Assembly: GCF_954871325.1 (NCBI RefSeq) | Contig: NC_088777.1 | Location: forward strand, 36,681,366-36,745,365 | Direction of reading: 5' to 3' | Origin: Gordionus sp. m RMFG-2023 | Lineage: Eukaryota > Nematomorpha > Gordioida > Chordodea > Parachordodidae | DNA length: 64,000 bases | Part shown: piece after piece, positions 51,436 to 62,515 of the stretch | How positions within the stretch are numbered: position 1 is the stretch's first letter | Layout of the letters: each line of letters starts with the position of its first letter | The notes under the pieces: model-generated | Database searches by the model: none | Told to the model about the DNA's origin: nothing | The model's input: the letters and a program-made list of their open reading frames with translations, nothing else | Translations under genes and position numbers: made by a program

Positions 51436-51589
51436 CTAAATCTACTTATAAAATAAATTTATAAAGTTGATTCTTTATAATGATAATAATAATTTTGCAA
51501 ATATTTTGTTTATTTATTTTTATTATAATTGCTTTAGTGCTTCGATATTTTTCATTCCAACTGGAATCTTGGTATACCAATTTTAGAAA

Positions 51590-53716
51590 TGTTCTCCGCA
51601 GGAATTTGGTCTGGGGGGGGGGGGATAATAAAATTTTTTAAGAAATATTATTGTTTTTTAAAAATATCAAGCATAAATTTATTAGGACTAATAACTATTT
51701 CTAATACACAATTTTAAATTAATGTGAATTATAAAAAAATTATATGTAAAGAATGACTTAAATGACCAAAAATAGATTTGAATTTTTTGAGCTTTAAAAT
51801 TTATATAAAGTATAAAAAATTTAAATGTTAGAAATATAAATTAATACACAAAAAGCTTAGGGAATAATTGTATTTTGTATGTTATATTATTTACAATGTA
51901 AAATCCAATCTTCATTGGGATTGAGCTAATTTTTCAATTATCTCATCCTTGCTTGTTGTCAAATGCCTATGAATATTCAAAAGATCCAAACCTTTCAATC
52001 TACTTTCAAAAGTTGTACTTCTTGGTATGTTTTTCAGAGACCTGCAGGCCCGGCCCCCGGGCCGAACCGTATGGCCGGGCCCGAAATTTAAAAAAAACAC
52101 CAGGGCTGAGCCTGAATTTTTAAAAAAAAACATCTAGGCCGGGCCTGAAAATTTTTTTTAAAAAAATATCCGGGCCGGATTGTATATTTTAAAATAGCCT
52201 ATATTTGAAATCGTTATTATTAGCTATAAAAATCAAAAATAAAAATAATTTATTTTAAAAAAATCCGGGTCGGGCCTGATAATTTTATTTTAAAAAAGGC
52301 CTGGCCGGGTTTGAAAATTGAGCTTAGCCGTAAAAATCTTTAAAAAAATCCGGGTCGTGCCCTGCAAATGGTACCTCTGCAGGGCTCTGTTATTCTTCTT
52401 AAAAAAGAGAATGTTCTCTCATTATTTAATTATTGGGAAGAGTTGCTAATATATATAAACTCTTTTAATACATTGGGAATATAATCTAAAATGTGTTTGA
52501 AATAGTGCAGAGCATCCATAGCATTTTTTGGGCATTTTTTGGGACTGTATCAACCATAGTTAATCTTATAAACATAGTTATTCAGCTAATAAGGCATCAT
52601 AAGATACTTTAACATCTTCATGATAAAAATCCAACAAATATTTTTTTTCTATCACCATCTGAAAAAGGTTGGGAAGGCTTTTATGGAAATAATATTTGCA
52701 GATTGGTAAGTGCTGCATAATGAATTAAAAACCATTCATTTATTTGGTTTATAAATTTGTATCTAAGATATACTCTTCTACTGATCCTATATTAATGTTT
52801 TAACTATGAGCTTGCCTTGCTGCAAGTCGAGTGAGACAAATATTAAACACGTATAGCTCTGCTTTTGACTTAACAATAACATATAAAATATGAAATTCTT
52901 CATAAACATTAGCCCTAATTTCCTTGAATTCTAATAAAATGCTCTCCGCTATTCTCATCTTCTTAATCAAGTCATCATGTTTTTGAAAAGTAATACATAA
53001 AATAATTGTACATTCCAATGAGAAAAAAAATTTGGAATAAGCATTGAATCCATTAATTTTCCTGCTTCTAAGGAAAAATTTCTTTCAGGCCATTGTGATA
53101 TGTCAGTAATAGCAAATAATCGGCTCTTCTAACTCCATAAAAGCTGTTACTGCTTGATGGCGGAGACTCTATCTCGTAGGACAAGGTTGCAATTTCTTTC
53201 TCCCTGTTGGACAATTTCAGAATAATTATTATTTGACTATAAATTTATATATGGTAGATAAATATTACGCCACTCAAAATTTGAAAATAATAAGATAATA
53301 TTACGCTGGAAAACTTGAAATCGAAATTAATTGATAAACTTAGTGATGAATGTGATAATAGATGTAATTAAATATATATTTAATATGAGATAGGAATAAA
53401 TATTAACAAATATAAATTAATATAGTACAGTGTAAATTTAATTCAAAACATTTCCATATTTATTAATTTATTTGAAAATAAAATTATTTGACTTGTAAAA
53501 AGTTGTTAAAATAACATATTTATATATTCTTAACAATTTTTACAAGTTAAAATTTTTATTTACAAACGAATTAAAAAATATGGAAATGTTTTAAATTAAA
53601 TCTGGACAACACTCTAAACACAATTATTTTTGAAAAATATATCCGGCATCTGCATTTTTTGGCTTTGGGGGGGGGGATTTGTCCCCCTGTCCCCCCCCCC
53701 GCTGCGTACGCCAATG
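51590..53716 (-). mobile_element. Degraded hAT (TTF/DUF4371 type) split by a MITE
   Basis: The 5' end is CATTGGCGTACGCAGCGGGG on the - strand (53716 downward), followed by a poly-G/C zone; the other end is near 51590 (CAGGAATTTGGTCTGGGG). Near 52430-52400 the - strand reads NERTFSFLRRI, and the frame resumes beyond the inserted MITE at about 52030 with KNIPRSTTFESRLKGLDLLN and IHRHLTTSKDEIIEKLAQ. These are the two halves of the hAT C-terminal domain. Sequence between 52800 and 53200 is an older middle part with several stops. Confidence 0.75.
52035..52389. mobile_element. MITE with CCGGGCC repeats, inserted in a hAT
   Basis: Ends CAGAGACCTGCAG and, in reverse complement, CAGAGCCCTGCAG. The interior repeats CCGGGCCGGGCCTGAAAATT-like units. 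The flanks ATGTTTTT and TTATTCTT are weakly similar, as expected of an old 8-bp duplication. It separates the two halves of a hAT C-terminal domain. Confidence 0.78.
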
Positions 53717-53780
53717 TCTCATTTTGTTATTAACTTTGTTATTAACTTTGTTATTAACTTTGTTATTAATCTTGTTATTT
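53717..53780. repeat. 12-bp tandem repeat
   Basis: ACTTTGTTATTA repeated about five times. Confidence 0.92.
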
Positions 53781-53989
53781 ATATTGTCTATCAGACGGAT
53801 TGATGCATTACTAAAATAAATAATAATAAAGCTATTCTTATTAGCCTAAGCTTTAGAATTAAATTTTGTTCTTTTAATAAAGTTTTAGACATTTATTTAA
53901 GTGTTATGATTTTTTTTAAAATTATTTTAAATAAGCTAAAAATAAAAGTGGTCCATATCAATGAAGCGGAGTAATATATATCTAAATGA

Positions 53990-54490
53990 TGATAGTACAA
54001 ATTAAAGGTTTGAGTGTGTGCAGACGTCCTAAAACATATATTCCCATTTACTACGGTGAAAAGATTATTAGTAGCTTGGGTATAATTTATTTATCATCAA
54101 TTCTTAAAAAACATATTATAGACAATGCTTTATATTCTAATATGTTTAGTAGAAAATTCTTAGGTAAGCATTTCTATTTATCATCAATTAGGAATTTTCT
54201 TTTTAACAGTAAACTTACGGTGATTTTTTATTTATCATCAATTAGTTATGATGCTAAAAGGGCAAAACTTTATATCCCAATTTGTTTTAACAGTAACTCT
54301 TTAGGTAAACATTTTTATTTTTCATCAATTAGGATGTTAAAGGCAAAATTTTATATTCCAATTTGTTTTTAACATTTAACTCTAGGCTAACATACTTTTT
54401 TTATCATCAATTAGGATATTAAAGGCATAAACCTTATATTCCAATTTGTTTCCAACCTTGAACTCTTTAATGTTTTTATTTATGATCATT
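53990..54490. repeat. Degenerate tandem repeat of about 60-90 bp
   Basis: TTATCATCAATTAGGATGTT and TTATATTCCAATTTGTTTT recur about five times with variable spacing. A 128-codon + strand frame (53986-54372) spans it but only translates the repeat. Confidence 0.8.
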
Positions 54491-54785
54491 TAGGATGTTA
54501 AATATAATACTAAATTACTTTATATCATTTTAATCAAAATTAATGGGGGAGGGAGAAGAGAGATTAATTATGAATGAAATGCTGCCATTGATTTAAACAA
54601 ATGGAATCCACAACTCAAAAGATTTCCCAAAAAATATTAACAAAAAAATGTAATTAAAAAAACGACCCTAGCCGGTCTAAAACCGGACATGTCTATTATG
54701 ATCTGCATTTCTCTGATAATTACTTTAATACTCATAAATATTAAAGTTAATATTGTAAAAGAAAAATATATTATAAAAATTGGAA

Positions 54786-54977
54786 TAGTGTTGTTAAACG
54801 GCGTGATTTAAGCCGATTTTTAAAAACGGCTAACTCACTATTTTATCTAGAAAAATATTATACAACTAAGATTTTGGGCATAGATGGGATTATTAGCAAA
54901 ATCTCGAGGTTTAGGTAATATTTTTCTGGCTAAAATATTGAGTTAGCCTATTTATAAAATCGGCTCAATTGAGCTGT
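54786..54977. repeat. MITE, GAGCCGATTT family, copy 2
   Basis: Begins TAGTGTTGTTAAACGGCG and ends AATCGGCTCAATTGAGCTG plus TTTCAATATTA. Flanks AATTGGAA and AATTGAAT are similar. The centre has AATCTCGAGGTTTAGG, as in copies 1 and 3. Confidence 0.8.
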
Positions 54978-56214
54978 TTCAATATTAAATTGAATCAATG
55001 TAAAAAAATTGCAAAATAATAAATAATATCTAAAATATGTCACAAAATTTGAATGTAAAAAATATAACTAATTTTATATTTTTTTAAAAAATATTACGAT
55101 TTAGTTCTTAAAGATTAGAGGATTGAAAAATCAATTTTATCTGGCCCTATCCCACCCGCGTCACCGATGACATAAAATCAAATCTAGACCCAAAATTTTT
55201 TTTTAATGTTATAAATTAAGTTTTAATATTTTCTCGAGCCACGGACTTGTCTGACCTGTATTTTATTGATGAATGTCATCAGTTGACGACGGGCAGGCCC
55301 TGAGGGACTCTAGTACTCGTATGTATTTTTTTTAGAAATTTTTTGCAAAGCAAATATGCTTAGCTTTCCAAGTCCTTTATTATAATTGGACTTTTCTCAA
55401 AAAAATTTCTTTTTCCTTATATACCTATACTAAGAATTTCAAAGAAAATTTATTTACTTTTTCTATTTAATTAATTCCTGACCCTTTAGTTATATTTGTT
55501 TTTTCCATCTTTCAAAAAGCTTAGAATAAATTTATTTACTTTATACATTTTGATTAATCTGCCGCTAATTGTTTTGTGTTTAGTAGGAGTGCAGTTCGGG
55601 TTATCGCCCTGAACCCCTAAGTTTTTAAAATTTTAAGGGATGCCAACTTTGGGTAAATTAAGATCGCAAAACAATCTTAATAATGTTAGTATAGTAATCG
55701 AAATTTGATGTCAGAAATAATTCTTACAATTGATTTTCTTTTATTTCATATCAAAAAATTACATCCTTTTTCTAATTCAAATTCATATAATAATATACAA
55801 AAACAAAAATAGTAAAAAATTCAATACATTCAATTTCCGTTCCAACCCTTCACACTAATAATTATTAATAAAAAGATATTTTAATTTAATGATGACAAAT
55901 TTATATTAACAATAGTTTCACATTGAATCCATCATAGCTAGCTATACAAGAATAGCCCCCCCCCCCACTCCTATGGAAAGAAATCATGATTTGGTTTTTA
56001 AAAAAAAAAATTTTCATTAATACTTTTATATTAATAACCTGACAAAATTTGATTTTATATATTTTAAAAAAGAAATATATGCTACCGGAACACTAAATAA
56101 AAATAGGAGATACTTGCTCATAAAGAATATGGAAACAAAATTAACAAGAGGCTAGTTTGACTAGAGAAGTGATAAAAATACAATAAGTATAATTAAATGG
56201 CGAAATTATCGGGA
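54978..56214. other. A+T-rich region with transposon-end-like patches
   Basis: GC-richer patches at 55140-55175 (CTATCCCACCCGCGTCACC) and 55285-55310 (GACGACGGGCAGGCCCTGAG) look like the inverted ends of a short element but lack a visible target duplication. No gene seen. Confidence 0.4.
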
Positions 56215-56540
56215 CGTATTTACAATGTCCAATTATATTGATCCATGATCAGTGGATAATGTGAAGAGAAAAAATAAAAAAGAGGAGGTATTTGACGTAA
56301 AATGTCTAATGATGATAAAAATATATAATAAATTTATAGGGTATGTTGACCATTTAGGCCATTTTATATGAAATTTCGCGAAGGCGGTGGAAACGGCGGC
56401 TGCCAATATTCTTTTGGATGATAGATGCAGCTATTATCAATTCATTCATAATCTGCAATATTCTTACAGGCATAAACTCTCATCGAAAAAAAAAATTGCT
56501 AGCAAATTGGCACACTGCAAAAATGTTGATAGGGATGATA
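56215..56540 (+). pseudogene. piggyBac transposase remnant
   Basis: Reads SNYIDP, a stop, SVDNVKRKNKKEEVFDVKC, then IYNKFIGYVDHLGHF, a break, and SRRRWKRRLPIFFWMIDAAI followed by INSFIICN. The blocks match the piggyBac order: a short SNxxxP motif, the YNKxMGGVDxxD core, and RRRWWKRxFFxxLDxAxxNAYIL with the last catalytic Asp. At least two stops interrupt it and the rest of the protein is missing. Confidence 0.78.
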
Positions 56541-56630
56541 ATATTCAGAATGATAAATTATAATATATATTAATGCAAAGAAAAAATTATAAGCCTTATA
56601 TCCTTCCAGAAATTTCAGCTCATCAACCTA

Positions 56631-56816
56631 TCAACCTCCAGGCAGGAATCTCTCGAAGATGTACCCTCTGTAGTACAAAGTTAAATCCCAGAAGAACAAG
56701 GTGGTCTTAAAAATCATGCAACGTACCACTATGTCTAAATAAAAATAGAAACTGTTTCGAAATTTTCCATAAGATGTCAATGATATGAATTTGAAACCAC
56801 TAGAGAGAGCCGCCAT
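56631..56816 (-). other. Small open frame starting ATGGCGGCT
   Basis: 61 codons, starts MAALSSGFKFISLTSYGKFR, with one hydrophobic stretch and the ending GYIFERFLPGG. The G+C-richer start (ATGGCGGCTCTC) is unlike its surroundings and typical of animal initiation regions. A donor-like site (GTG|GTACGT) lies inside. No family recognised; either a real first exon or chance. Confidence 0.25.
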
Positions 56817-56820
56817 AATT

Positions 56821-57451
56821 TTTTTTGTATGTTTTATATTATACTATACATGAATCAATAAAAAAATTACTATATATCGTGTTGCATCATATTAATTTTA
56901 TGAGGGACTTAAAGGGTTAAATTATTATATTTAAAAATGTTCTACATAATGGTTTATGTAAATATTTGGGTTTAAAATTTATTTTATAATTATAATTTTA
57001 ACAATCAAATATTTAAATTATCCTATAAAAGAGATCTTAAGAAATAAAAATGGCAATCTTGTCCATTAGAAGACAGAAAATCTAATGGGTTTAGAAACTC
57101 CATAAGAAGGTTTGAATCACCCCAAGGTTATTGCTTGTTTGGAAAAATTAACACTTTTATAAAATTGAAATTTTTTAAATGATAATTTATTATTATAGTT
57201 CCCACTAATAATATAGAGATGTATGCACCTATTGATATATAATATTTCTCATTATATAAAAAGGTATGGAAATTATAGATCAATTTTTTTTTTTAAAAAG
57301 TTAGAATAGCCCCAGTTTCCCTTATTCCAAAATTTATGCTTACACTTAGGAAAAAACAACTTTGATAAAATAACTTAACCTTTGAGAGGTATATACCAAC
57401 CTCCATTTACAAAAAAAATTATATCGAATTAAATTTAGTAGATATTTCAAA
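56821..57451. other. Spacer, no gene seen
   Basis: A+T-rich sequence with no recognisable coding or repeat structure. Confidence 0.4.
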
Positions 57452-57666
57452 TAGTGTTGCTAAATGTTTTGAGCCGATTTTTAAAAAACAACTAACTCAA
57501 TATTTTAGCCAGAAAAAATATAATCTATGCCTCGATATTTCGATAATATATGTATTTGTTCCTTCTATGAGCAAAATCTTCAGACTTGCTTAATATTTTT
57601 CTAGATGAAATATTGAGTTAGCCGTTTTTAAAAATCGGCTCAAAACGAGCCGTTCAACAACACTAT
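57452..57666. repeat. MITE, GAGCCGATTT family, copy 3
   Basis: Ends TAGTGTTGCTAAATG and, in reverse complement, TAGTGTTGTTGAACGGCTC. The arms contain AACTCAATATTTTAGCCAGA and its inverse. Flanks ATTTCAAA and TTTTCAAC match at six of eight positions, suggesting an 8-bp hAT-type duplication. Confidence 0.84.
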
Positions 57667-60116
57667 TTTCAACATGGGGTTTTTTTTATCACTTTCTATT
57701 TTCGGTGAAATTAATGTGTGCAAAAATTCATAAGTTTATATTAATTATATATATTCGAGTTATGGAACTTTTCTTAAAGCATAGGTTTGTATATTTTGTA
57801 ATTTTTTAAATAATGTTATATGGAAGATAAATATAAAAAAATTGGTAGTAGAATAGCTATTGAGTCGTCTAAACACATTTCTTCCTTGGTTAGGGTTACA
57901 TATTCATGAAGATCTGGGGTGATCGGATTAATACTTGTTACATACAAATAATGTCTCAATGCAACCAATTTACCAATTTTTTTGATAATACTTTTGTAAT
58001 TAATAAATATTTAAAGTTTTATTGTGACATATTAATTTTTCATAGAAAAAAATCTAATTTATATAAAAGTTAATTTTAAAGTCATGACTTTTGCGAAAAA
58101 CTTAACATTTTGTTATAATAATGGGAAAAAATATATTTACTATATTAGGTTCTAGGATGTTGTGAGTATGTGTGTACTAAATATTTAGCCTTAAATTTGC
58201 AAAACTCGCTGAGATATATGCAATTAAAAGTGAGTAGTACGAAGAAAGTCCCACATTATTTCTAGTATAACCTTTTTCCTCTTCACTTCTCGAAGGTTAA
58301 ATGTAAGTAAACATATTTTGTAAGTAATATATTATTCATTAATAAAATACAATATATAGGGTAAATAAGCTTTTGACCATTTAAAGTTAAACAATCATTT
58401 AAATTTTCCGTAAATTTCTGATTTCAGATTAAGATCTCAAAATAATAAGACAAGTTTCGAAAATATTTTATAAATATTTGCCAAAAATTAATATTTTTAC
58501 TTAAACGAAACCTTTCATAAATGTCAGATGACCAACCTTATTTAGTTATTCATCTCAATTTAAATTTAGAAAATTAATTTAAAAAATATTCAATTATTTT
58601 TTACCTTTCTTTGTTTTTCGAATTTTTTTTTAAGTTTTAAAAATTAAACAGCTTTTTTTTTGGAAAATTTCAACTCATGGAGTATTACATATATGTTGAT
58701 GTTGCGTAATATAAACATTATTATAATAAATATTCCGTGTTATATGTATTTTTTATTACCGAAAACAAAATTAAAATATTATAGGAATTATTATAATTAT
58801 TATAAAAATCATGGAAAATTCCAAGGAAAAAATAAATAACAAAAAATACCTTATCTTATTTAATTCGAATCACTTTCCATTAACAAGAATAATTTTAAAA
58901 CCACTTCCCATTTTTAAAACAGATTTTTCCCCAGCCTGACCCTTATACGATAAAACATTTTTATTAAATAATATTTTTGGGTTGAGAGATGCTACTTTAA
59001 AAAAAAATGATATGTAAAAAATTTTTATCTCTTTAACTGTTCAAATTACCTCAAATTACACCATGTATAATCAATTTTGTTTTGAAATCATATCTAATCA
59101 AATCATAATAGCACACATAATGGGTGAATTGAATTCTGTTTCTGGGTAAAAATATATTTCATTATTATTATTATTATATTTCCTTCTTTTTAAATCGAAA
59201 TTAGGTCTCTTATTATAGACATATATGATTAGAGGCAAAGAAAAATAAAACTTGTACGTTATATTTTATCTGTTACAGAAAAATGTGATTTTATATAAAT
59301 TATTTATTAATTAGATAAATTCTTTATATTTTTTTGTATTATAAATTATAATTAACTAAAAAGTGGTGCATAAGAATATTTAATCACTCTTCAGGCACGG
59401 TTCTAGCGCTTAATAGTTAGGCGTGACTGAAATATAAAAAAATGATTTAAACCTTCTCAATGTAATCAACTTGGTATATGGTAATAATTTTTTTCACTAA
59501 ATGGATTTAATAAAGAAAAGATAGAAATACCTTTTTAATTATCTGTTTTAAATATCTATGTATGAGCAATTTTGGAAGGTTTACAAGTCATAAAAAAGGC
59601 ATAAAAAAGGATGGTACTTTTTTTAGAGATCCTTAAATTTTCTTTAATAAGAAGTCACAATTGCCCCTAAATGCTATTTCTAATTATCCATTCCCAAATA
59701 ACTTTATCATACTAATTAATCTTTTTAAATAGTATACCTTCTATTACTATTTATTGATTAAGATATGTATCCAATACCTGTTTTATCTGTTTTTTTTAAG
59801 ATTTATCCAAAAATGCATAGCCTTATGTTGCACCCTAAAAAAATTAATAGGCTTCTATGGTTCTCCTCCAATATGAGAGCCCTTTTGTTATGAAAGCTAT
59901 TTAAAATTATAAAAGTTATAAAATTTACCAACAGCATTTGAATATTTAATTTTTCACTCCATTATTACTCGCATATGAAAGACCGCTATTGGTTGAACCG
60001 GAAGGGCGTGTCAAAATCATTTGATCTCGTTTTAAATTTAAGTTACTGGGATATTTAAATTTTATTCTAATATGGATTTTAATATAGTGGGCATCTATTT
60101 TTGCACAAATAATTAA
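57667..60116. other. A+T-rich region, no gene seen
   Basis: A hAT-type end candidate (CAGGCACGGTTCTAGCGC) lies at about 59393 and a less biased patch at 59800-59900. Nothing else recognised. Confidence 0.4.
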
Positions 60117-61429
60117 CTATGAAACGATACACATGTTTAAATATACTATAAAAGGGGGTAAACAAAATAAGATTTTATTTTTAATAGAATAAAGATTGAA
60201 ATTAAATATGGACAAGCAATTAATTAAGAGGATTAATATAGTTGATTAATCATTATAAAAAAATGTGTTAAAATTTAATTCAAAATAAAAAATTAAAATA
60301 CTTACATATTAATTATTTTTAATTTTTCTTAAATAATAAAAAAAAATGTTTAATATAGAATCTTTATTATCCAATAGTAATACTAATTTTTCCAATTTAA
60401 ATGAAAACTCCCAATCTTCGTCGAGAATTCAAAGACCAAAAAGAATACACAAATATTGGAATAAAGAAAAATTAGATATAGTTACCAAAATGTTATCATG
60501 TAAGTATCCTTTGTACAATCGGAATTGGAGGATTCATTATAAAATAATAGACGGAGCTTATAATGGGCTACATTCCGTGATTCTATGACGGAGCTTATTA
60601 GTATCCTACCACCAGATGCAATCATTGTAATGGATAATGCATCTATCCATAGAAGCCATCTTATCGATTCTTATAAAGGTAGGATTGAATACCTACCACC
60701 TTATTCACCTTAGTTAAATCCCATTGAAAATTTTTTTGGAGTTTTGAAAAATAAATTTAGAGCAATCAATCCCCGCCCTAATTCAAGAGATGAAATTGTT
60801 AGGAATATTATTCAACTCTTACACGGATTTATTCCTTATGATTTCACTAACTTTTACAATCACATGCAAAGCTATTTGGAGTTGGGTTATCGCGGGCAAC
60901 TGATTAATTAGGTGATCTTTATAATCGATTTGTATTAATAATTATAATATTAACTCTTTTAATTTCTAAAAAGGTACCAACATCAAATTCGTGGAACAAT
61001 GGAATATTTTGATAAATTATAATTATATTTTTTATGTATTAATTATTTTATCGAAATTATTATAAAAGTTTATAGTGTTATCATATTTTTATCGAAATAA
61101 ATGGATATACAAAATAGATTACATTTAAGAAATTCTAAAATATTTTCAAATATTAAAAAGACTTTTTACAAAAAATGATTTAGAATTTTAAATGAAATTT
61201 AATCAAATATCTTACTTGAGCATTCTCAAAGAAAATAAAAAAAAAATTCATTTTTCATCACAAATTATATATATGTAACACATTTCTTTTTATAATGATT
61301 AATCAACTATTAATCTTCTTAATTAATTGCTTGTCCATATTTAATTTCAATCTTTATTCTATTAAAAATAAAATCTTATTTTGTTTACCCCCTTTTATAG
61401 TATATTTAAACATGTGTATCGTTTCACTG
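60117..61429 (+). mobile_element. Tc1/mariner/IS630-type transposon with long TIRs, internally deleted
   Basis: Inverted ends of about 155 bp (60117-60271 and 61275-61429) are nearly identical, starting CTATGAAACGATACACATG on the left and CAGTGAAACGATACACATG on the right. A TA follows the right end, in line with TA target sites. The interior holds an N-terminal frame and the C-terminal half of a DDE transposase. High TIR similarity suggests recent activity despite the broken gene. Confidence 0.88.
60346..60909 (+). pseudogene. DDE transposase remnant (Tc1/mariner/IS630 superfamily)
   Basis: 60346-60588 codes an N-terminal part (MFNIESLLSNSNTNFSNLNE, then SRIQRPKRIHKYWNKEKL). After a frame change the other part reads LPPDAIIVMDNASIHRSHLI, YKGRIEYLPPYSP, a stop, LNPIENFFGVLKNKFRA and a C-terminus ending GYRGQLIN. 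VMDNASIH and LNPIENFFG are the second Asp and final Glu blocks. The region with the first Asp is deleted. 30 residues separate D and E, fewer than the usual 34 of Tc1. Confidence 0.86.
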
Positions 61430-62392
61430 TATAAATAATTTTTTATATAACATATGAAATTTTAAGATCAAATTTGGAAAATTTTTATAAGGCAAGTTTT
61501 TAATTTTTTATTAAATTTAAAAGATATTAATATATAATTTAACTTTTATAGTTATAATAAAGTTTGAACTTTACAATTTAAGAGAATTTTGGTAATATTT
61601 ATGCTCTCTCGATATCATTTTAACAATGATTAATATATATTTAGTGATAGTGTAGCTTAGAGATCTGGAACCGGTAGGTTAAAATATAAATTGTGTGATC
61701 CTCGGGTTAAAAATATATTTTTAACAATGTGCGAGCCTCCAAAAATTTTTGTTATATAGGATTGAGCATGAAATTTTTTTGAAGAAAAGAATAAATTATT
61801 TTTAAAAAGAATATCATACATATAGATAAAAGAAAGGTTCATATTCATTCATTGTATTATTAATGTAAGATATATTATACATTTAAATTTTATAATTTGT
61901 ATAAAATACATAATACGGGTTTATTCTTGAAATTCGCAGATGGAATAGAACGATATAATTATATTTAATAATAAATGAGAAATTATCTTAATTCTAAACA
62001 TAAAATGACTGTAGGTTCATCTAGCTAGAATTTGCCTCCAATTTTTATAAGGGGGAAGAGGTGGGTATTTAAATAGAGCGCGATAAAGGGTAAGGTAAAA
62101 TATAGGGCAGGATAAAGGGTAAGGTAAAATAATCAATATTTATAGATCAAGAGCAAAATAATTGGTAAAGAATTCTAATTTATTAATAAATATTGAATTA
62201 AAATGATTGCTTCACGATACATTTAAACAAATTTTGACTTTATACATATTTGGAGGTAATTTTTAGATTGCGGTTAGTAACAACTAGTTTATCACTTTAT
62301 AAATAGTGGTTCAATTAATTTGGATTATATCTATAAACCATATTCTGATTTTTTATTTATTATTAACATCTTTGATTTATTAGATTATGCAC
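61430..62392. other. A+T-rich region, no gene seen
   Basis: A - strand frame at 61657-61848 matches nothing known. A 27-bp direct duplication (GGATAAAGGGTAAGGTAAAA) lies at 62084-62130. Confidence 0.4.
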
Positions 62393-62515
62393 CCAGCAAA
62401 CTTTGTATGTTCTTTGCCTGCTCTTTCATAAAATAGGGTCAACTCTCTAATCACATCTTTCTTGATATCTTTTTCTCTTAAGAGCTCCTCTACATTTTGA
62501 AATATCTATTGACGA
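62393..62515 (-). CDS. Possible translin-family exon
   Basis: After an acceptor CAATAG| the - strand reads IFQNVEELLREKDIKKDVIR, then ELTLFYERAGKEHTKFAG. The pattern IF, a Leu helix, ExDI, basic residues and IR, then a second helix, resembles the N-terminal helix of translin (IFxxxxxxLxxExDIRExIR). Translin is an RNA/DNA-binding octamer that forms the C3PO nuclease with TRAX. The donor GG|GTGCAT is weak, and no further translin exon was found at lower coordinates. A candidate 36-nt upstream exon with phase 0 (about 62632-62597) is possible. Confidence 0.32.

Noticed and set aside
53986-54372. 128-codon frame with repeated YLSSI and YIPICF
   Set aside because: Translation of a degenerate tandem repeat.
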